A DNA stretch of 64,000 nt from Streptomyces lavendofoliae (lineage in GTDB: Bacteria > Actinomycetota > Actinomycetes > Streptomycetales > Streptomycetaceae). The DNA is taken from NCBI RefSeq assembly GCF_014649735.1, contig NZ_BMTP01000009.1, positions 248,001-312,000 of the forward strand. The letters are read 5' to 3'. Position 1 is the first letter of the stretch; the number at the start of each line of letters is the position of its first letter. Shown here piece by piece: positions 17,725 through 26,918 of this stretch. The notes under the pieces were generated by a model. It made no database searches. It was not told where the DNA came from and saw only the letters and a program-made list of their open reading frames with translations. The position numbers were made by a program, and so were the translations under genes.

Positions 17725-19271
17725 GCGCCGGCCCCCCGTCCGCCGTCGGCACCGCCGTCCAGGCCGAGCAGCGCGTCGATCCGGCCCAGACCGGCTTCGG
17801 CGCGCTCCCGGCGTGCGGACCACTCGGCGCGCAGGTCCCGGTATTCGGCGCCCTGCTCGTCGAGCAGTTCGCGCACCCGGTCCGGGTGGGCCGAGCCGGC
17901 GGACCGCTTCTCGTACAGCTCGCCGGCGCCCCGGAAGGCGGTGGCGAGCGGGGTCTCCGGGTCCGCCAGGGTGACGCCGTGCTCGGCCGCGGCGGTACGC
18001 AGGAGGTCGGGCGCGATCCGGTGCGGCGGCAGGCCCGCGGCGTGGGCGGCGAGGATGTACCGCCCGGCGATGACCTGGGCCGTGCGCCAGGGCACCGACT
18101 CGCGCAGGGTCAGCTGGTTGGCGAGGGTGAACCCGCCGAGGAACTCCTGCTCGACGGCGCTCCGCATGCGGTCCTCGTCGAAGCCCAGGTTCTCGACCAC
18201 CGCGGTGAACAGCCGCATGGTCGTGCCGAGGGTGGTGAACATCGGCAGCAGGTTCGCCCCGGCCTCCTTGGACACCTCCACCATGTTGGTGAAGGGCGTG
18301 GCCCGCTGGGCGAGGAGCATGTCGAGGTAGTAGGCGCTCAGGTGCGCCGACTTGCCCCGGATCCGTTCCAGCACCGGGTAGTTCTTCTTCTGCGGCATCG
18401 CGGAGGAGATGCCGGACAGCTCGTCGGGCAGGGCGAGGTATCCGTAGGGGCCGCTGCCCCAGGTCATCACGTCGCTGACGAACCGGCTCAGCGAGGAGCC
18501 CAGGAGCGACACCTCGGCGGCGATCTCCAGCACCCACGCCCGGGAGGCCACACCGGTGAGGGCGTGCGGCTGGGGGCCGCGGCAGCCCAGGAGCGCGGCC
18601 ATGGCGTCGCGGTCCCAGGGCAGGTCCTGGCCGGTCATGGCGCCGGACCCCAGCGGGCTGAGGTTGATCCCGTCGTGGGTCGTCAGCAGGCGGCGCAGCG
18701 TGTGCGCCATCTGCTGGGAGACGGCCGCGAAGTAGTAGCCGGGGGTGATGGTCTGGGCGGCCTGCAGATGGGTCTGGCCCACCATGGGGAGGTCCGTGGT
18801 GAGGGTGGCCAGCCGGTGCGCGGCCAGCCCGAACTCCATGACCGACTCCGCGCCGTCGAGGAGAAGTTGGCGGCCGAAGAGGAGCTGGGCGGTCGACTGC
18901 ATGTCGTTGCGGCTGCGGTCGACGTGCCAGGCGGCGACGGGCTCGCTCAGACCCCGTTCGACGTACTGCTCCAGCGCGAAGGCGATGTCGGACATGTTGG
19001 CCTGTGGATCGGCCGTGATGCCGTCCCGCGCCGCGCCGTGGAGCAGCCGTCCGATCTCCGCCGCCTGTGACGCGGTGATCAGACCCATCCGCCGGTACTC
19101 GAGGGCGAAGACCTTCTCGACGGCGGTGTACCACGGCAACAGGTACGCGGCCTCGTAGCGGAACTGGGGTTCCAGGACCTCGTCGTGCAGGAGGCGGCTG
19201 GGGGCGCTGCGGATTCTTCCCGTGAGGCGGCCGGCCTCTCCGACCGGCGACCGGTCTGGGGAAGGACTCAT
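17721..19271 (-). CDS. Argininosuccinate-lyase-superfamily enzyme
   Basis: The 516-residue protein belongs to the fumarase/aspartase/argininosuccinate lyase superfamily. It has HVDRSRNDMQ near residue 130, GQTHLQAAQT and the family signature SGISSAMPQKKNYPVLE. No arginine genes are nearby. In the pathway proposed for 2,3-diaminobutyrate (Pac17 in pacidamycin, dab genes in friulimycin), such a lyase removes fumarate from the adduct formed when aspartate replaces the phosphate of phosphothreonine. It is the first gene of a tightly coupled set (lyase, kinase, PLP-ATP-grasp). It is separated from the NRPS gene upstream by 192 bp that contain a hairpin, so an internal promoter is possible. Confidence 0.87.
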   Translation of the reverse strand: MSPSPDRSPVGEAGRLTGRIRSAPSRLLHDEVLEPQFRYEAAYLLPWYTAVEKVFALEYRRMGLITASQAAEIGRLLHGAARDGITADPQANMSDIAFALEQYVERGLSEPVAAWHVDRSRNDMQSTAQLLFGRQLLLDGAESVMEFGLAAHRLATLTTDLPMVGQTHLQAAQTITPGYYFAAVSQQMAHTLRRLLTTHDGINLSPLGSGAMTGQDLPWDRDAMAALLGCRGPQPHALTGVASRAWVLEIAAEVSLLGSSLSRFVSDVMTWGSGPYGYLALPDELSGISSAMPQKKNYPVLERIRGKSAHLSAYYLDMLLAQRATPFTNMVEVSKEAGANLLPMFTTLGTTMRLFTAVVENLGFDEDRMRSAVEQEFLGGFTLANQLTLRESVPWRTAQVIAGRYILAAHAAGLPPHRIAPDLLRTAAAEHGVTLADPETPLATAFRGAGELYEKRSAGSAHPDRVRELLDEQGAEYRDLRAEWSARRERAEAGLGRIDALLGLDGGADGGRGAGA

Positions 19272-19425
19272 TTCTCACTCCGGTTTCTGGGAGGGGGATT
19301 TCCGCTCGGGGCGTGCACGGACGGGGACCGATGGGCGGGTACGGCGGAGAGGTGCGGCGGGCCGGTACGGGGACGGGTACGCCGGAGGGGTGCCGCGGGG
19401 CCGGGGGCGGGCCGCCGCGGGGCGG

Positions 19426-19458
19426 GGCGGGCGGCGGCCGGTGCGGCCGCCGCCCGCC
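19426..19458. terminator. 15-bp perfect hairpin after the large NRPS gene
   Basis: Left arm GGCGGGCGGCGGCCG (19426-19440), loop GTG, exact complement at 19444-19458. It lies 5 bp beyond the NRPS stop in the direction of minus-strand transcription and 155 bp before the lyase start. It may terminate or attenuate the NRPS transcript, splitting the minus-strand genes into two expression units. Confidence 0.7.
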
Positions 19459-19463
19459 GCTGC

Positions 19464-22400
19464 TCAGCCGGCGGTGTGCGCGGCGCCCAGGTCCTCGCGG
19501 ACCGCCTCGGCCAGCAGCTCGGGCCGGGTGGTGTTGAGGTAGTGGCCGCCGTGGTCGGTGACCACCACACGGCACCGCGGCACGAACCGCTCCCAGTTGC
19601 CCACGCTGGCGGCGTGGTCGGTCATCAGCACGTCGTCGGTGGCGAGGACCACCGTGGCGGGCGTCCGCAGGGCGGCGCGGGCGGTGTCCGACAGCGCCAG
19701 GTGGAAGCCGTGCGTGGCCTCGACGGTGTCGTAGCGGAACGACCGCGCGAGGTCCTTGCGCTCGTCGGCGGTCAGCCGGTGCACCTCGTCCAGACCGGTG
19801 TTGTCGGCCATCCAGTCCATGATCTCCTGCTCGCTCATGTGCACGACCTCGTTGGCGGCGTGGTCGGCCGGGTCCATGGACTTGAGCAGCTTGGCCACGA
19901 TCACCAGGCGTCCCACACTCTGCCCGCGCTGCTCCAGGGCGCGGACCACGTGGAGCGCGAGCGACGCCCCGGCGCAGTGACCGAGGACCACCACCCGGCG
20001 GCCCGCCGCCTCCCGGGCGACCTCGTCGGACAGCTGCTCCGCCAGGACGTCCACGGCCACCATCGGCCGGTCGTCCCGCAGCGTCCGGCCCGGCAGTTCC
20101 GTACCCATGACCCGCACCGCGGCACCCGCGTCCGCCAGCTGCCTCGCCAGCGGGACGTAGCTGACGGCGCTCCCGCCCGCGAAGGGGATGCACACGAGCA
20201 GGGTGTCGGGCTCGTCCACCCGCGCCCCGGACGCCGCGGTGAGGTCGACGAGCAGGTCGCGCCGGGCGCCGTCGCGCTCGGCGAAGCTCGCCGCGACGAG
20301 CCGCGCGGTCGGCCTGACCAGCAGGTCCCGCAGCATGATGCGGCCCTGCGAGGTGGCCGCGACCTTCATCGCCGCGATCGAGTGGCCGCCGATCTCGAAG
20401 AAGTTGTCGGTCACCCCGATCTCGGCGGGCGGCACGTCGAGCACGGCGGCGAACAGGTCGCGCACGAACTCCTCGTCCGGGGTGGCGGGCTGCTCGCGCT
20501 CGACGTCGTCGAGGGCTCGCAGGGGGTGGGCCGCGAGCACCTTGCGGTCGGTCTTGCCGTTGGAGTTGAGCGGGAAGGCGTCGAGGCGGACCAGGATCTC
20601 CGGGTGCATGTAGTCCGGGATGATCTCGGCGAGCTGCCGCTTGAACTCGTTGCGGTCGGGCTCCGCCGTGCCGGTGTAGAACGTCACCAGCCGCTTCTCG
20701 CCCGTCACGTCACGGGCCAGGGTCACCGCGGTCTCCACCCCGGCCAGCCGGTTGACCGCGCCGTCCACCTCCGACAGCTCGATGCGGTACCCGCGGATCT
20801 TGACCTGGCCGTCCCGGCGGCCCGCGCAGTCGAGCAGCCCGTCCGGCAGCCAGCGGCCGATGTCACCGGTGCGGTACAGCATCTCGGAGCGGTCGTCGAG
20901 GGAGTTGGGGGCGAACGCCGCGCTGGTGCGCTCCTCGTCGTTGATGTAGCCCAGCCCGACACCCGCACCGGTGACGCAGATCTCCCCGTAGCTGCCGATC
21001 GGGCGGGGCCGTCCGTCCGTACCGACCACGTGCAGGCTGGTGTTGACGATCGGGCGGCCGATCGGCACCCGGACGCCCTCGTGGGGGACGTCCATGAAGT
21101 GGTGCGTCACGTCGTCCGAGCACTCGGTGGGACCGTACGCGTTGATCACCGGGATGGCGGGGTAGGTGGCGAACCACCGGCGGGTCAGGGCCGGGGGCAG
21201 CGGCTCACCGTTGATCATGTTGTAGCGGAGGGCCGGCAGCGGTGCCGGACGCTGCTCGACCTCGGTCAGCAGCGCGTCGGTGTAGGAGGGGACCGTCTCC
21301 AGGATGGTGATGCCGTCCCGGTCCAGAGCCGCGAGGAAGGCGGGCAGGTCGACGACCGTGTCGTGGTCGTAGATGACGGTGCGCCCGCCGGCCAGCCAGG
21401 CCACCAGCAACTGCCAGACGGAGATGTCGAAGCACTGGGTGCTGATCTGGGCGACCCGGTCGTCGGACGTCAGCTTGAGGTCGACCACCTTGGAGAACAG
21501 GTGGTTGAGCATGCCCGAGTGGCGGACCGTGGCGCCCTTCGGGTCGCCGGTCGACCCCGAGGTGAAGATGATGTAGGCGGTGTCGGCCGGCCGCGGCCGG
21601 GCCGGCAGCTCCACGGGCGCCTGCGCGCCGTCGGCGCCGTCCGCGCCGGTCTCGCGCAGGGTCACCACGGTGAGGTCCGGCACGCGCTCGCGCAGGGCCG
21701 CCCCGCACAGCTCCGCGTCCTCCTTCTCGGCCACCAGGTGGCGCGAACCGCTGCGCCGCAGCACGGCCGCGATCCGCTCCACCGGGAAGCCCCGGTCCTG
21801 CGGCAGGTAGACCGCGCCGATCTTCAGCAGCGCCAGCATGGTCAGCGACCAGCGGACACCCCGGGGCAGCACCGTGGTCACGACGTCCCCGGCCGTGACG
21901 CCCGCCGCGAGCAGCTGCGCCGCGACGCGGTCCGAGGCGAGGTCGAGGGCGGCGTAGTCGAGCCGCTCGTCGCCGTGCTCCAGGGCCACCGCGCCGGGGG
22001 TGCGGCGCACCTGCTCGGCGAACAGGTCCAGGAAGGTGGCGTCGGGCAGCGGGTGGTCGGGCCCCGCGGACATCGACCGCAGCAGGTCGCGCTCCTCGTC
22101 ACCGAGCAGCGGGGTGTCGGCGCGCTTCGCCGCCGGATCGGTGACGAGCGCCCGCAGGGCGGCGAGGTAGTAGCCGCCGACCCGCTCCACCTGGTCCAGC
22201 CCGTAGACGGAGTGGTGGAAGTGCAGGCTCAGCATCACCTCGTCGCTGACCGCGTCCTGCGAGAACTCGGCGCGGAACGGGAACTCGCTCTGCACGTTGA
22301 CGATCGAGCGGATCAGCTCGAAGCCGTCACGGGCGGTGAGGTCCTTGAGGACGTGGAAGTGAGTGAAGTTGAAGACGGTCTCGAAGAGCGTCTCGCGGCT

Positions 22401-25400
22401 TCCCACGGCCCGCTTGATCTCCGCCATGGGGAACCGCCGGTGCGGCAGCAGGTCCACCTCGGCCCCGTACACGGCGTGCACCAGGTCCTCCCAGCTCTCA
22501 CCGAGGTCCCGGACCCGGAACGGCAGGGTGTTGAGGAAGAGACCGGCGATGTCCTGCCCGCCCTCGATCTCCGGTCGCCCGGAGTGCTCGTAGCCGGTGA
22601 TCACGTCCGTGGTGTCCGCCACGTGGGCCAGGGCGCCGACATGGGCGGCCAGCAGCACCGCCTTGACCGGCACCCGCAGCCGCCGGGCGGTCTCCAGGAT
22701 GGCGGCGGACAGCCCCTCGGGGAAGACCACGTCGTGGATGCCCACGCCGGTGCGCTCCGGGTCGGGCTCGGTGTACGGGGTGATCCGGGTGCTCTCCGCC
22801 CCGTCCATCACCTCCAGCCAGTACGCGCGCTGCTCCGGCGAGGCCACGGCCGCCTGCTCCAGCGCCACGAACTGCCGGTGCGACATGACCTGCCGGGACC
22901 CGCCGTGCGGCTCGTTCCCGTCCAGGAGGGCGAAGTAGGCCGAGAAGATGTCACGGTGCAGGGTGTTGACGCTCCACCCGTCCAGCGCGGCGTCGTGGTA
23001 GCTCAGCGAGTACTGGTACTCCTCGTCGCCCAGCAGGTGCAGGTGGACGCGTACGAGGTCGGTGCTGCCGTAGCGGAAACCGCCGCGCAGCTCCAGCTCG
23101 GCGAACCGGCGCAGGTCCTCCTCCTGCTCCTCGGGCGTGCGGCCGCGCAGGTCGAAGATCCGCAGCGGCGAGGGGGCGCTCTCGTGGACCAGCTGGAGCG
23201 GCACGCTGAAGCCGTTGAGGTGGAACGACGTCCGCAGCAGCGCGTGCCGGTCCACCACCGAGGCCACCGCGCGCCCGAACAGCCCGGTGTCGACGGCGCT
23301 GTGGATGCGGTAGCTGAGGATGTCGTGGTACATGCCCTCGGTGCCGCCCCGCTGGGCCTCGTAGATCAGGCCCACCTGGAGCTGGGACATCGGGTAGGCG
23401 TCGGCGATCCCCGGCGGAAGCGCCGCCCGGTCCGCCTCGGTGATCAGCGCGAAGGGCTCGTCCTCGTCGCCGGGGACGTCCCGCTCCTCGGCGACCACGA
23501 CGTGGGCGGCCAGTTCGGCGATGGTCGGGTGGCCGAACAGGTCCTGGAAGCTGAAGTCCAGGCCGGCGGCCCGGGAGCGGGCCAGCACGGTGATGAACTT
23601 TATGGAGTCGCCGCCGAGGGAGAAGAAGTTGTCGTCCACGCCGACGGACTCCAGGCCGAGGACCCCGGCCCAGATGTCGGCGAGCCGGCGCTCGACGGGT
23701 GTCCGCGGCTCCCGGTGGGCGGTGCGCGGGGCGGCGTCCTGGAGGGGCAGCGGCAGGGCGGAGACGTCCCGCTTGCCGTTGTGGCTGGTGGGTATCGCGG
23801 GCACGTCGATGATGTGCTGCGGCACCATGTACGAGGGGAGTTCGGCTTCGAGCGTGGCCCGCAGTTCCGCCGGGTCGTAGCCGTCCCCGGCCACCACGTA
23901 GGCCACCAGAGCGTTGTCGCCGGACTCGGTGGGCCGGGCGACGACGGCGCTCTGGCGGACTCCGGGGCTCCGCTGGGCGACGTGCTCGATCTCGCCGAGT
24001 TCGATGCGGTAGCCGCGGATCTTCACCTGGGTGTCCAGGCGGCCCAGGTACTCCACGGTGCCGTCGGGCAGCCAGCGCGCCAGGTCGCCCGTGCGGTAGC
24101 GGCGCTCGCCGTCCTCTCCCGTGACGAACCGCTCCTCGGTCAGCTCGGGGGCGTGCAGGTAGCCGCGCGCCAGGCCCGTGCCGGCGATGCACAGTTCACC
24201 GGGGGTGCCGATCGGCGCCAGCTCCCCGGAGCGGGTGCGGACGCTCAGCCGGATGTTGTGGATCGGGCGGCCGATCGGCACCGAGCGTGTCGCGTCCAGG
24301 CCCGCGCAGGGCTGGTGCGTGACGTCGACCGCGGCCTCGGTGGGGCCGTAGAGGTTGACGAGTTCGCGGCCGTCGCCCAGGAGGGCGTCGAACTGCCGCA
24401 CCTGGTCGACGGCGAGGGCCTCGCCGCTCGCGAAGACCCGGCGGACGGTGGAGAGCCTGTCCCGCTCACCCGTGGCGTCGACGAAGCCGAGGAAGGCGTG
24501 CAGCATCGAGGGGACGAAGTGCAGGGTGGTCGCCCCGCTGTCCTCGATACGGCGGATGATCTTCTCGGGGTCGCGCTCCTCGCCGTTGGGAAGGGTGGCC
24601 ACCGACGCCCCCGCGAGGGACCACCAGAAGATCTCCCACACCGACACGTCGAAGGTGAAGGGCGTCTTGTGCAGGATCACGTCGCCGGTGTGCAGCGGAT
24701 AGGCGGCCTGCATCCACCACAGTCGGTTCACGATCGCCCGGTGCTCGACCATCACGCCCTTGGGGCGGCCCGTGGATCCCGAGGTGTAGATGATGTACGC
24801 GACGTCCGAGGGCCCGGTCACCGGCTCCAGGTCGCCGTCGGGCCGTGCGGCGACGTCCGGGTCGTCGAGCAGCAGGACACGGCGGTCCCCGGCGATGGCC
24901 GCGGTGGCGCCGGTGGCCACCACCGTGCTCGCGCCGCTGTGTTCCAGCAGGTACGTGATGCGGTTGGCGGGCAGCGTCGGGTCGATCGGCAGGTAGGCGC
25001 CGCCCGCCTTGAGGACGGCGTAGATGGCCACCAGCAGATCGGTGGAGCGCGGGACGCACACGGCGACCGGGTCGCCCGCGCCCACGCCGGACTCCCTCAG
25101 CGCGCGGGCCAGGCGGTTGGCCGCGGCGTTGAGCTCGCCGTAGGTGGTCCCCCCGTCGACGACGGCGACCCGGTCCGGCTCGGCCGCCGCGCGCTCCTCG
25201 AGGAAGCCGTGCAGCAGACGCTCCTCGGGGAAGGGCGCGTCGGTGTCGTTGAACGCCGCCAGGGCGGCCAGTTCGTCCCCGGCCGGGGCCAGCAGCGGGC
25301 CGACCGGGAGGGACGGGTCGGCGACCAGGCCGCCGAGGATGCGGGCGTAGGCGGTGGCGAGCTGCTGCGCGGTGGCGGGGTCGAACAGCGCCTCGGCGTA

Positions 25401-26009
25401 TCCGAGCTCGAGCCGGGGCTCCGCGCCGTCGGCGAGCCGGAGGTCGAGGAGCAGCGTGCAGCCGGCCGCGCGGGCGTCGTCCTGGGTGAGCCCGCCGTCC
25501 AGCGAGAACATCAGGTCGCTGGGCCGGGCGTCCAGCTGGTCGAGCAGGTACCGGACCGGCACGTCGAGGTTGGCCGAGGCGTCCAGGCAGGCGGCGCGCA
25601 CCGTGGTGAGCAGCTCGCGCCCGGACTCCTGGCCGCCGACCTCGACGGTCAGCGGGACGGCCCGGTCCCGGGCCCGCTCCTCGTCCCCGTTCCGGTCCTC
25701 GTCCTGGCCCTGGTCGACGGGCGCGAAGAGGGTGACCGCCGGAAGGTCGGTGCTGCGGACGGCGAGCAGCGCGAGGGCGGTGGTGCCGATGACGGTCCGC
25801 AGGAAGGCGTCGCCCCCGGCGATGCGGTCGACGTGCCGCACGGTGTCGGCGTCGAGGGGGACCGTCACGTGTCCGGTCGCGGCGTCCGGGTGGTGGGCGT
25901 GGTCGCGTATGAGCACGGTGGGCTCGCTCCACGCGCTCTGCTGTGCGTCCCAGAAGGACGCCTGGGCGGGGTGGGCCGCGCGGGCCTGCTGGAGGTGGAA
26001 GATGCTCAT
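19464..26009 (-). CDS. Two-module NRPS: partial C - A(Ser) - T - C - A(diamino acid?) - T - TE
   Basis: The 2181-residue synthetase parses as follows. Residues ~1-265 are the C-terminal half of a condensation domain with no HHxxxDG. A1 is ~270-755, with pocket D-V-W-H-F-S-L-V-D-K (the serine code). T1 is ~770-840 (GGDSI). C2 is ~865-1290, where HHxxxDG reads HDAALDG (H1005, D1006). A2 is ~1300-1790 with pocket D-I-W-E-M-N-A-D-D-K, whose acidic residues suit a diamino acid. T2 is ~1810-1880 (GGHSI). A thioesterase at ~1915-2181 has the nucleophile motif GHCAG (Cys2012 instead of Ser). The ATG at 26009 gives a sensible N-terminus. Pockets are from manual alignment. The thioesterase makes this the terminal synthetase; the A-T-C protein at 27251 probably acts before it. 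Confidence 0.93.
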   Translation of the reverse strand: MSIFHLQQARAAHPAQASFWDAQQSAWSEPTVLIRDHAHHPDAATGHVTVPLDADTVRHVDRIAGGDAFLRTVIGTTALALLAVRSTDLPAVTLFAPVDQGQDEDRNGDEERARDRAVPLTVEVGGQESGRELLTTVRAACLDASANLDVPVRYLLDQLDARPSDLMFSLDGGLTQDDARAAGCTLLLDLRLADGAEPRLELGYAEALFDPATAQQLATAYARILGGLVADPSLPVGPLLAPAGDELAALAAFNDTDAPFPEERLLHGFLEERAAAEPDRVAVVDGGTTYGELNAAANRLARALRESGVGAGDPVAVCVPRSTDLLVAIYAVLKAGGAYLPIDPTLPANRITYLLEHSGASTVVATGATAAIAGDRRVLLLDDPDVAARPDGDLEPVTGPSDVAYIIYTSGSTGRPKGVMVEHRAIVNRLWWMQAAYPLHTGDVILHKTPFTFDVSVWEIFWWSLAGASVATLPNGEERDPEKIIRRIEDSGATTLHFVPSMLHAFLGFVDATGERDRLSTVRRVFASGEALAVDQVRQFDALLGDGRELVNLYGPTEAAVDVTHQPCAGLDATRSVPIGRPIHNIRLSVRTRSGELAPIGTPGELCIAGTGLARGYLHAPELTEERFVTGEDGERRYRTGDLARWLPDGTVEYLGRLDTQVKIRGYRIELGEIEHVAQRSPGVRQSAVVARPTESGDNALVAYVVAGDGYDPAELRATLEAELPSYMVPQHIIDVPAIPTSHNGKRDVSALPLPLQDAAPRTAHREPRTPVERRLADIWAGVLGLESVGVDDNFFSLGGDSIKFITVLARSRAAGLDFSFQDLFGHPTIAELAAHVVVAEERDVPGDEDEPFALITEADRAALPPGIADAYPMSQLQVGLIYEAQRGGTEGMYHDILSYRIHSAVDTGLFGRAVASVVDRHALLRTSFHLNGFSVPLQLVHESAPSPLRIFDLRGRTPEEQEEDLRRFAELELRGGFRYGSTDLVRVHLHLLGDEEYQYSLSYHDAALDGWSVNTLHRDIFSAYFALLDGNEPHGGSRQVMSHRQFVALEQAAVASPEQRAYWLEVMDGAESTRITPYTEPDPERTGVGIHDVVFPEGLSAAILETARRLRVPVKAVLLAAHVGALAHVADTTDVITGYEHSGRPEIEGGQDIAGLFLNTLPFRVRDLGESWEDLVHAVYGAEVDLLPHRRFPMAEIKRAVGSRETLFETVFNFTHFHVLKDLTARDGFELIRSIVNVQSEFPFRAEFSQDAVSDEVMLSLHFHHSVYGLDQVERVGGYYLAALRALVTDPAAKRADTPLLGDEERDLLRSMSAGPDHPLPDATFLDLFAEQVRRTPGAVALEHGDERLDYAALDLASDRVAAQLLAAGVTAGDVVTTVLPRGVRWSLTMLALLKIGAVYLPQDRGFPVERIAAVLRRSGSRHLVAEKEDAELCGAALRERVPDLTVVTLRETGADGADGAQAPVELPARPRPADTAYIIFTSGSTGDPKGATVRHSGMLNHLFSKVVDLKLTSDDRVAQISTQCFDISVWQLLVAWLAGGRTVIYDHDTVVDLPAFLAALDRDGITILETVPSYTDALLTEVEQRPAPLPALRYNMINGEPLPPALTRRWFATYPAIPVINAYGPTECSDDVTHHFMDVPHEGVRVPIGRPIVNTSLHVVGTDGRPRPIGSYGEICVTGAGVGLGYINDEERTSAAFAPNSLDDRSEMLYRTGDIGRWLPDGLLDCAGRRDGQVKIRGYRIELSEVDGAVNRLAGVETAVTLARDVTGEKRLVTFYTGTAEPDRNEFKRQLAEIIPDYMHPEILVRLDAFPLNSNGKTDRKVLAAHPLRALDDVEREQPATPDEEFVRDLFAAVLDVPPAEIGVTDNFFEIGGHSIAAMKVAATSQGRIMLRDLLVRPTARLVAASFAERDGARRDLLVDLTAASGARVDEPDTLLVCIPFAGGSAVSYVPLARQLADAGAAVRVMGTELPGRTLRDDRPMVAVDVLAEQLSDEVAREAAGRRVVVLGHCAGASLALHVVRALEQRGQSVGRLVIVAKLLKSMDPADHAANEVVHMSEQEIMDWMADNTGLDEVHRLTADERKDLARSFRYDTVEATHGFHLALSDTARAALRTPATVVLATDDVLMTDHAASVGNWERFVPRCRVVVTDHGGHYLNTTRPELLAEAVREDLGAAHTAG

Positions 26010-26106
26010 CTCGGGATTCCGGTCTGTCGGCGGGAGGGCATGGCGAAGCCGCCCGTCTGCCGCGGAGGGCGAGGTGGGTGGCTCGGTGGTGTGCTGGGCG
26101 GGAAGT

Positions 26107-26883
26107 TCAGGCGGAGGTGGTGGTGCTGTCCGTCCGTTCGTCGTCCTCGGACCGCTCGGTGTCCGGTGGCCGCTCGGCGGCGTTCGCCCTGCTCTCCTGG
26201 AACGCCGCGATCGAGGTGCCGACGAGGGTGGCGATGAACAGCCCGCTCTGGTACGGCAGATGGCTGAGGAGCAGGCCGCCCGCCCCGGTGATGAGCCCGA
26301 TGGCCACGGCACGCCGGGTGGTGAAGGAGGAGACGACCAGCCCGATGTAGGAGGCGTAGACGGCGAAGTCGAGGCCCCAGGAACTGAGGTCGGCGAGCGT
26401 CTGGCCGAAGACCCAGCCGCCCAGCGTGCTGAGGTTCCAGGCGAGGTAGATCACGACCGCGTTGCTCAGCACGTACCAGCGCCGGTTGTCCTCCTCGGGC
26501 GCGGGCGCGTTGAACCGCTTGGCCGCCAGGGCGTAGACGGCGTCGGTCATCCCGAACGCGATCGCGGCGCGCCAGACGAAGGACATGGGCCGTACGTGGG
26601 GGGCGAGGGCGGCCGAGTAGAAGACGTGCCGCAGGTTGACCAGCAGGACCGTCATCACGGTCAGGGGCCAGACCGCCCCCGCTGTGATCATGCCCAGGCC
26701 GATCATCTGCGCGGACCCCGAGTTGACCAGCAGACTCAGCAGCATGGTGTTCATCAGGTCCAGGTGCTGCGTCTCGGCCAGCGCGCCGAACAGCAGACCG
26801 AAGGGGATCGCGCCGATGATGACGGGGACGGCGGCCAGGGCTCCCTGCAGTGCCTCACCTCCACGACTGTGGCGGAGGAACAT
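26107..26883 (-). CDS. azlC: AzlC-family permease (large subunit of an amino-acid exporter)
   Basis: The 258-residue membrane protein opens with the AzlC-type stretch GALAAVPVIIGAIPFGLLFGA and has VNSGSAQ, LLVNLRHVFYSAALAPH and FGMTDAVYAL, all characteristic of the branched-chain amino-acid exporter AzlC/YgaZ. A charged tail follows residue ~235. The start is the ATG at 26883 just after the AzlD stop. Together with AzlD it should export small amino acids or peptides. Its place between two NRPS genes suggests export of the product, a shunt amino acid such as a toxic diamino acid, or the control of valine pools. These roles are inferred. Confidence 0.9.
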   Translation of the reverse strand: MFLRHSRGGEALQGALAAVPVIIGAIPFGLLFGALAETQHLDLMNTMLLSLLVNSGSAQMIGLGMITAGAVWPLTVMTVLLVNLRHVFYSAALAPHVRPMSFVWRAAIAFGMTDAVYALAAKRFNAPAPEEDNRRWYVLSNAVVIYLAWNLSTLGGWVFGQTLADLSSWGLDFAVYASYIGLVVSSFTTRRAVAIGLITGAGGLLLSHLPYQSGLFIATLVGTSIAAFQESRANAAERPPDTERSEDDERTDSTTTSA

Positions 26884-26918
26884 CAATACAACCTCGTTCC
26901 GGAAGGGGTGGAAACGGC

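Noticed and set aside
17721..19271. Housekeeping argininosuccinate lyase (argH).
   Set aside because: It is tightly coupled to a threonine-kinase-like gene and a PLP enzyme in an NRPS cluster, with no arginine genes; a biosynthetic homologue fits better.
19185..26237. A very long open frame on the plus strand opposite the large NRPS (about 2350 codons), and similar long antisense frames at 2006-4360, 4862-7249 and 10457-12202.
   Set aside because: They mirror strongly recognisable NRPS, ABC and enzyme genes, have biased Arg/Gly/Val/Asp content and no family motifs. Such shadow frames are expected when third positions are nearly all G or C.
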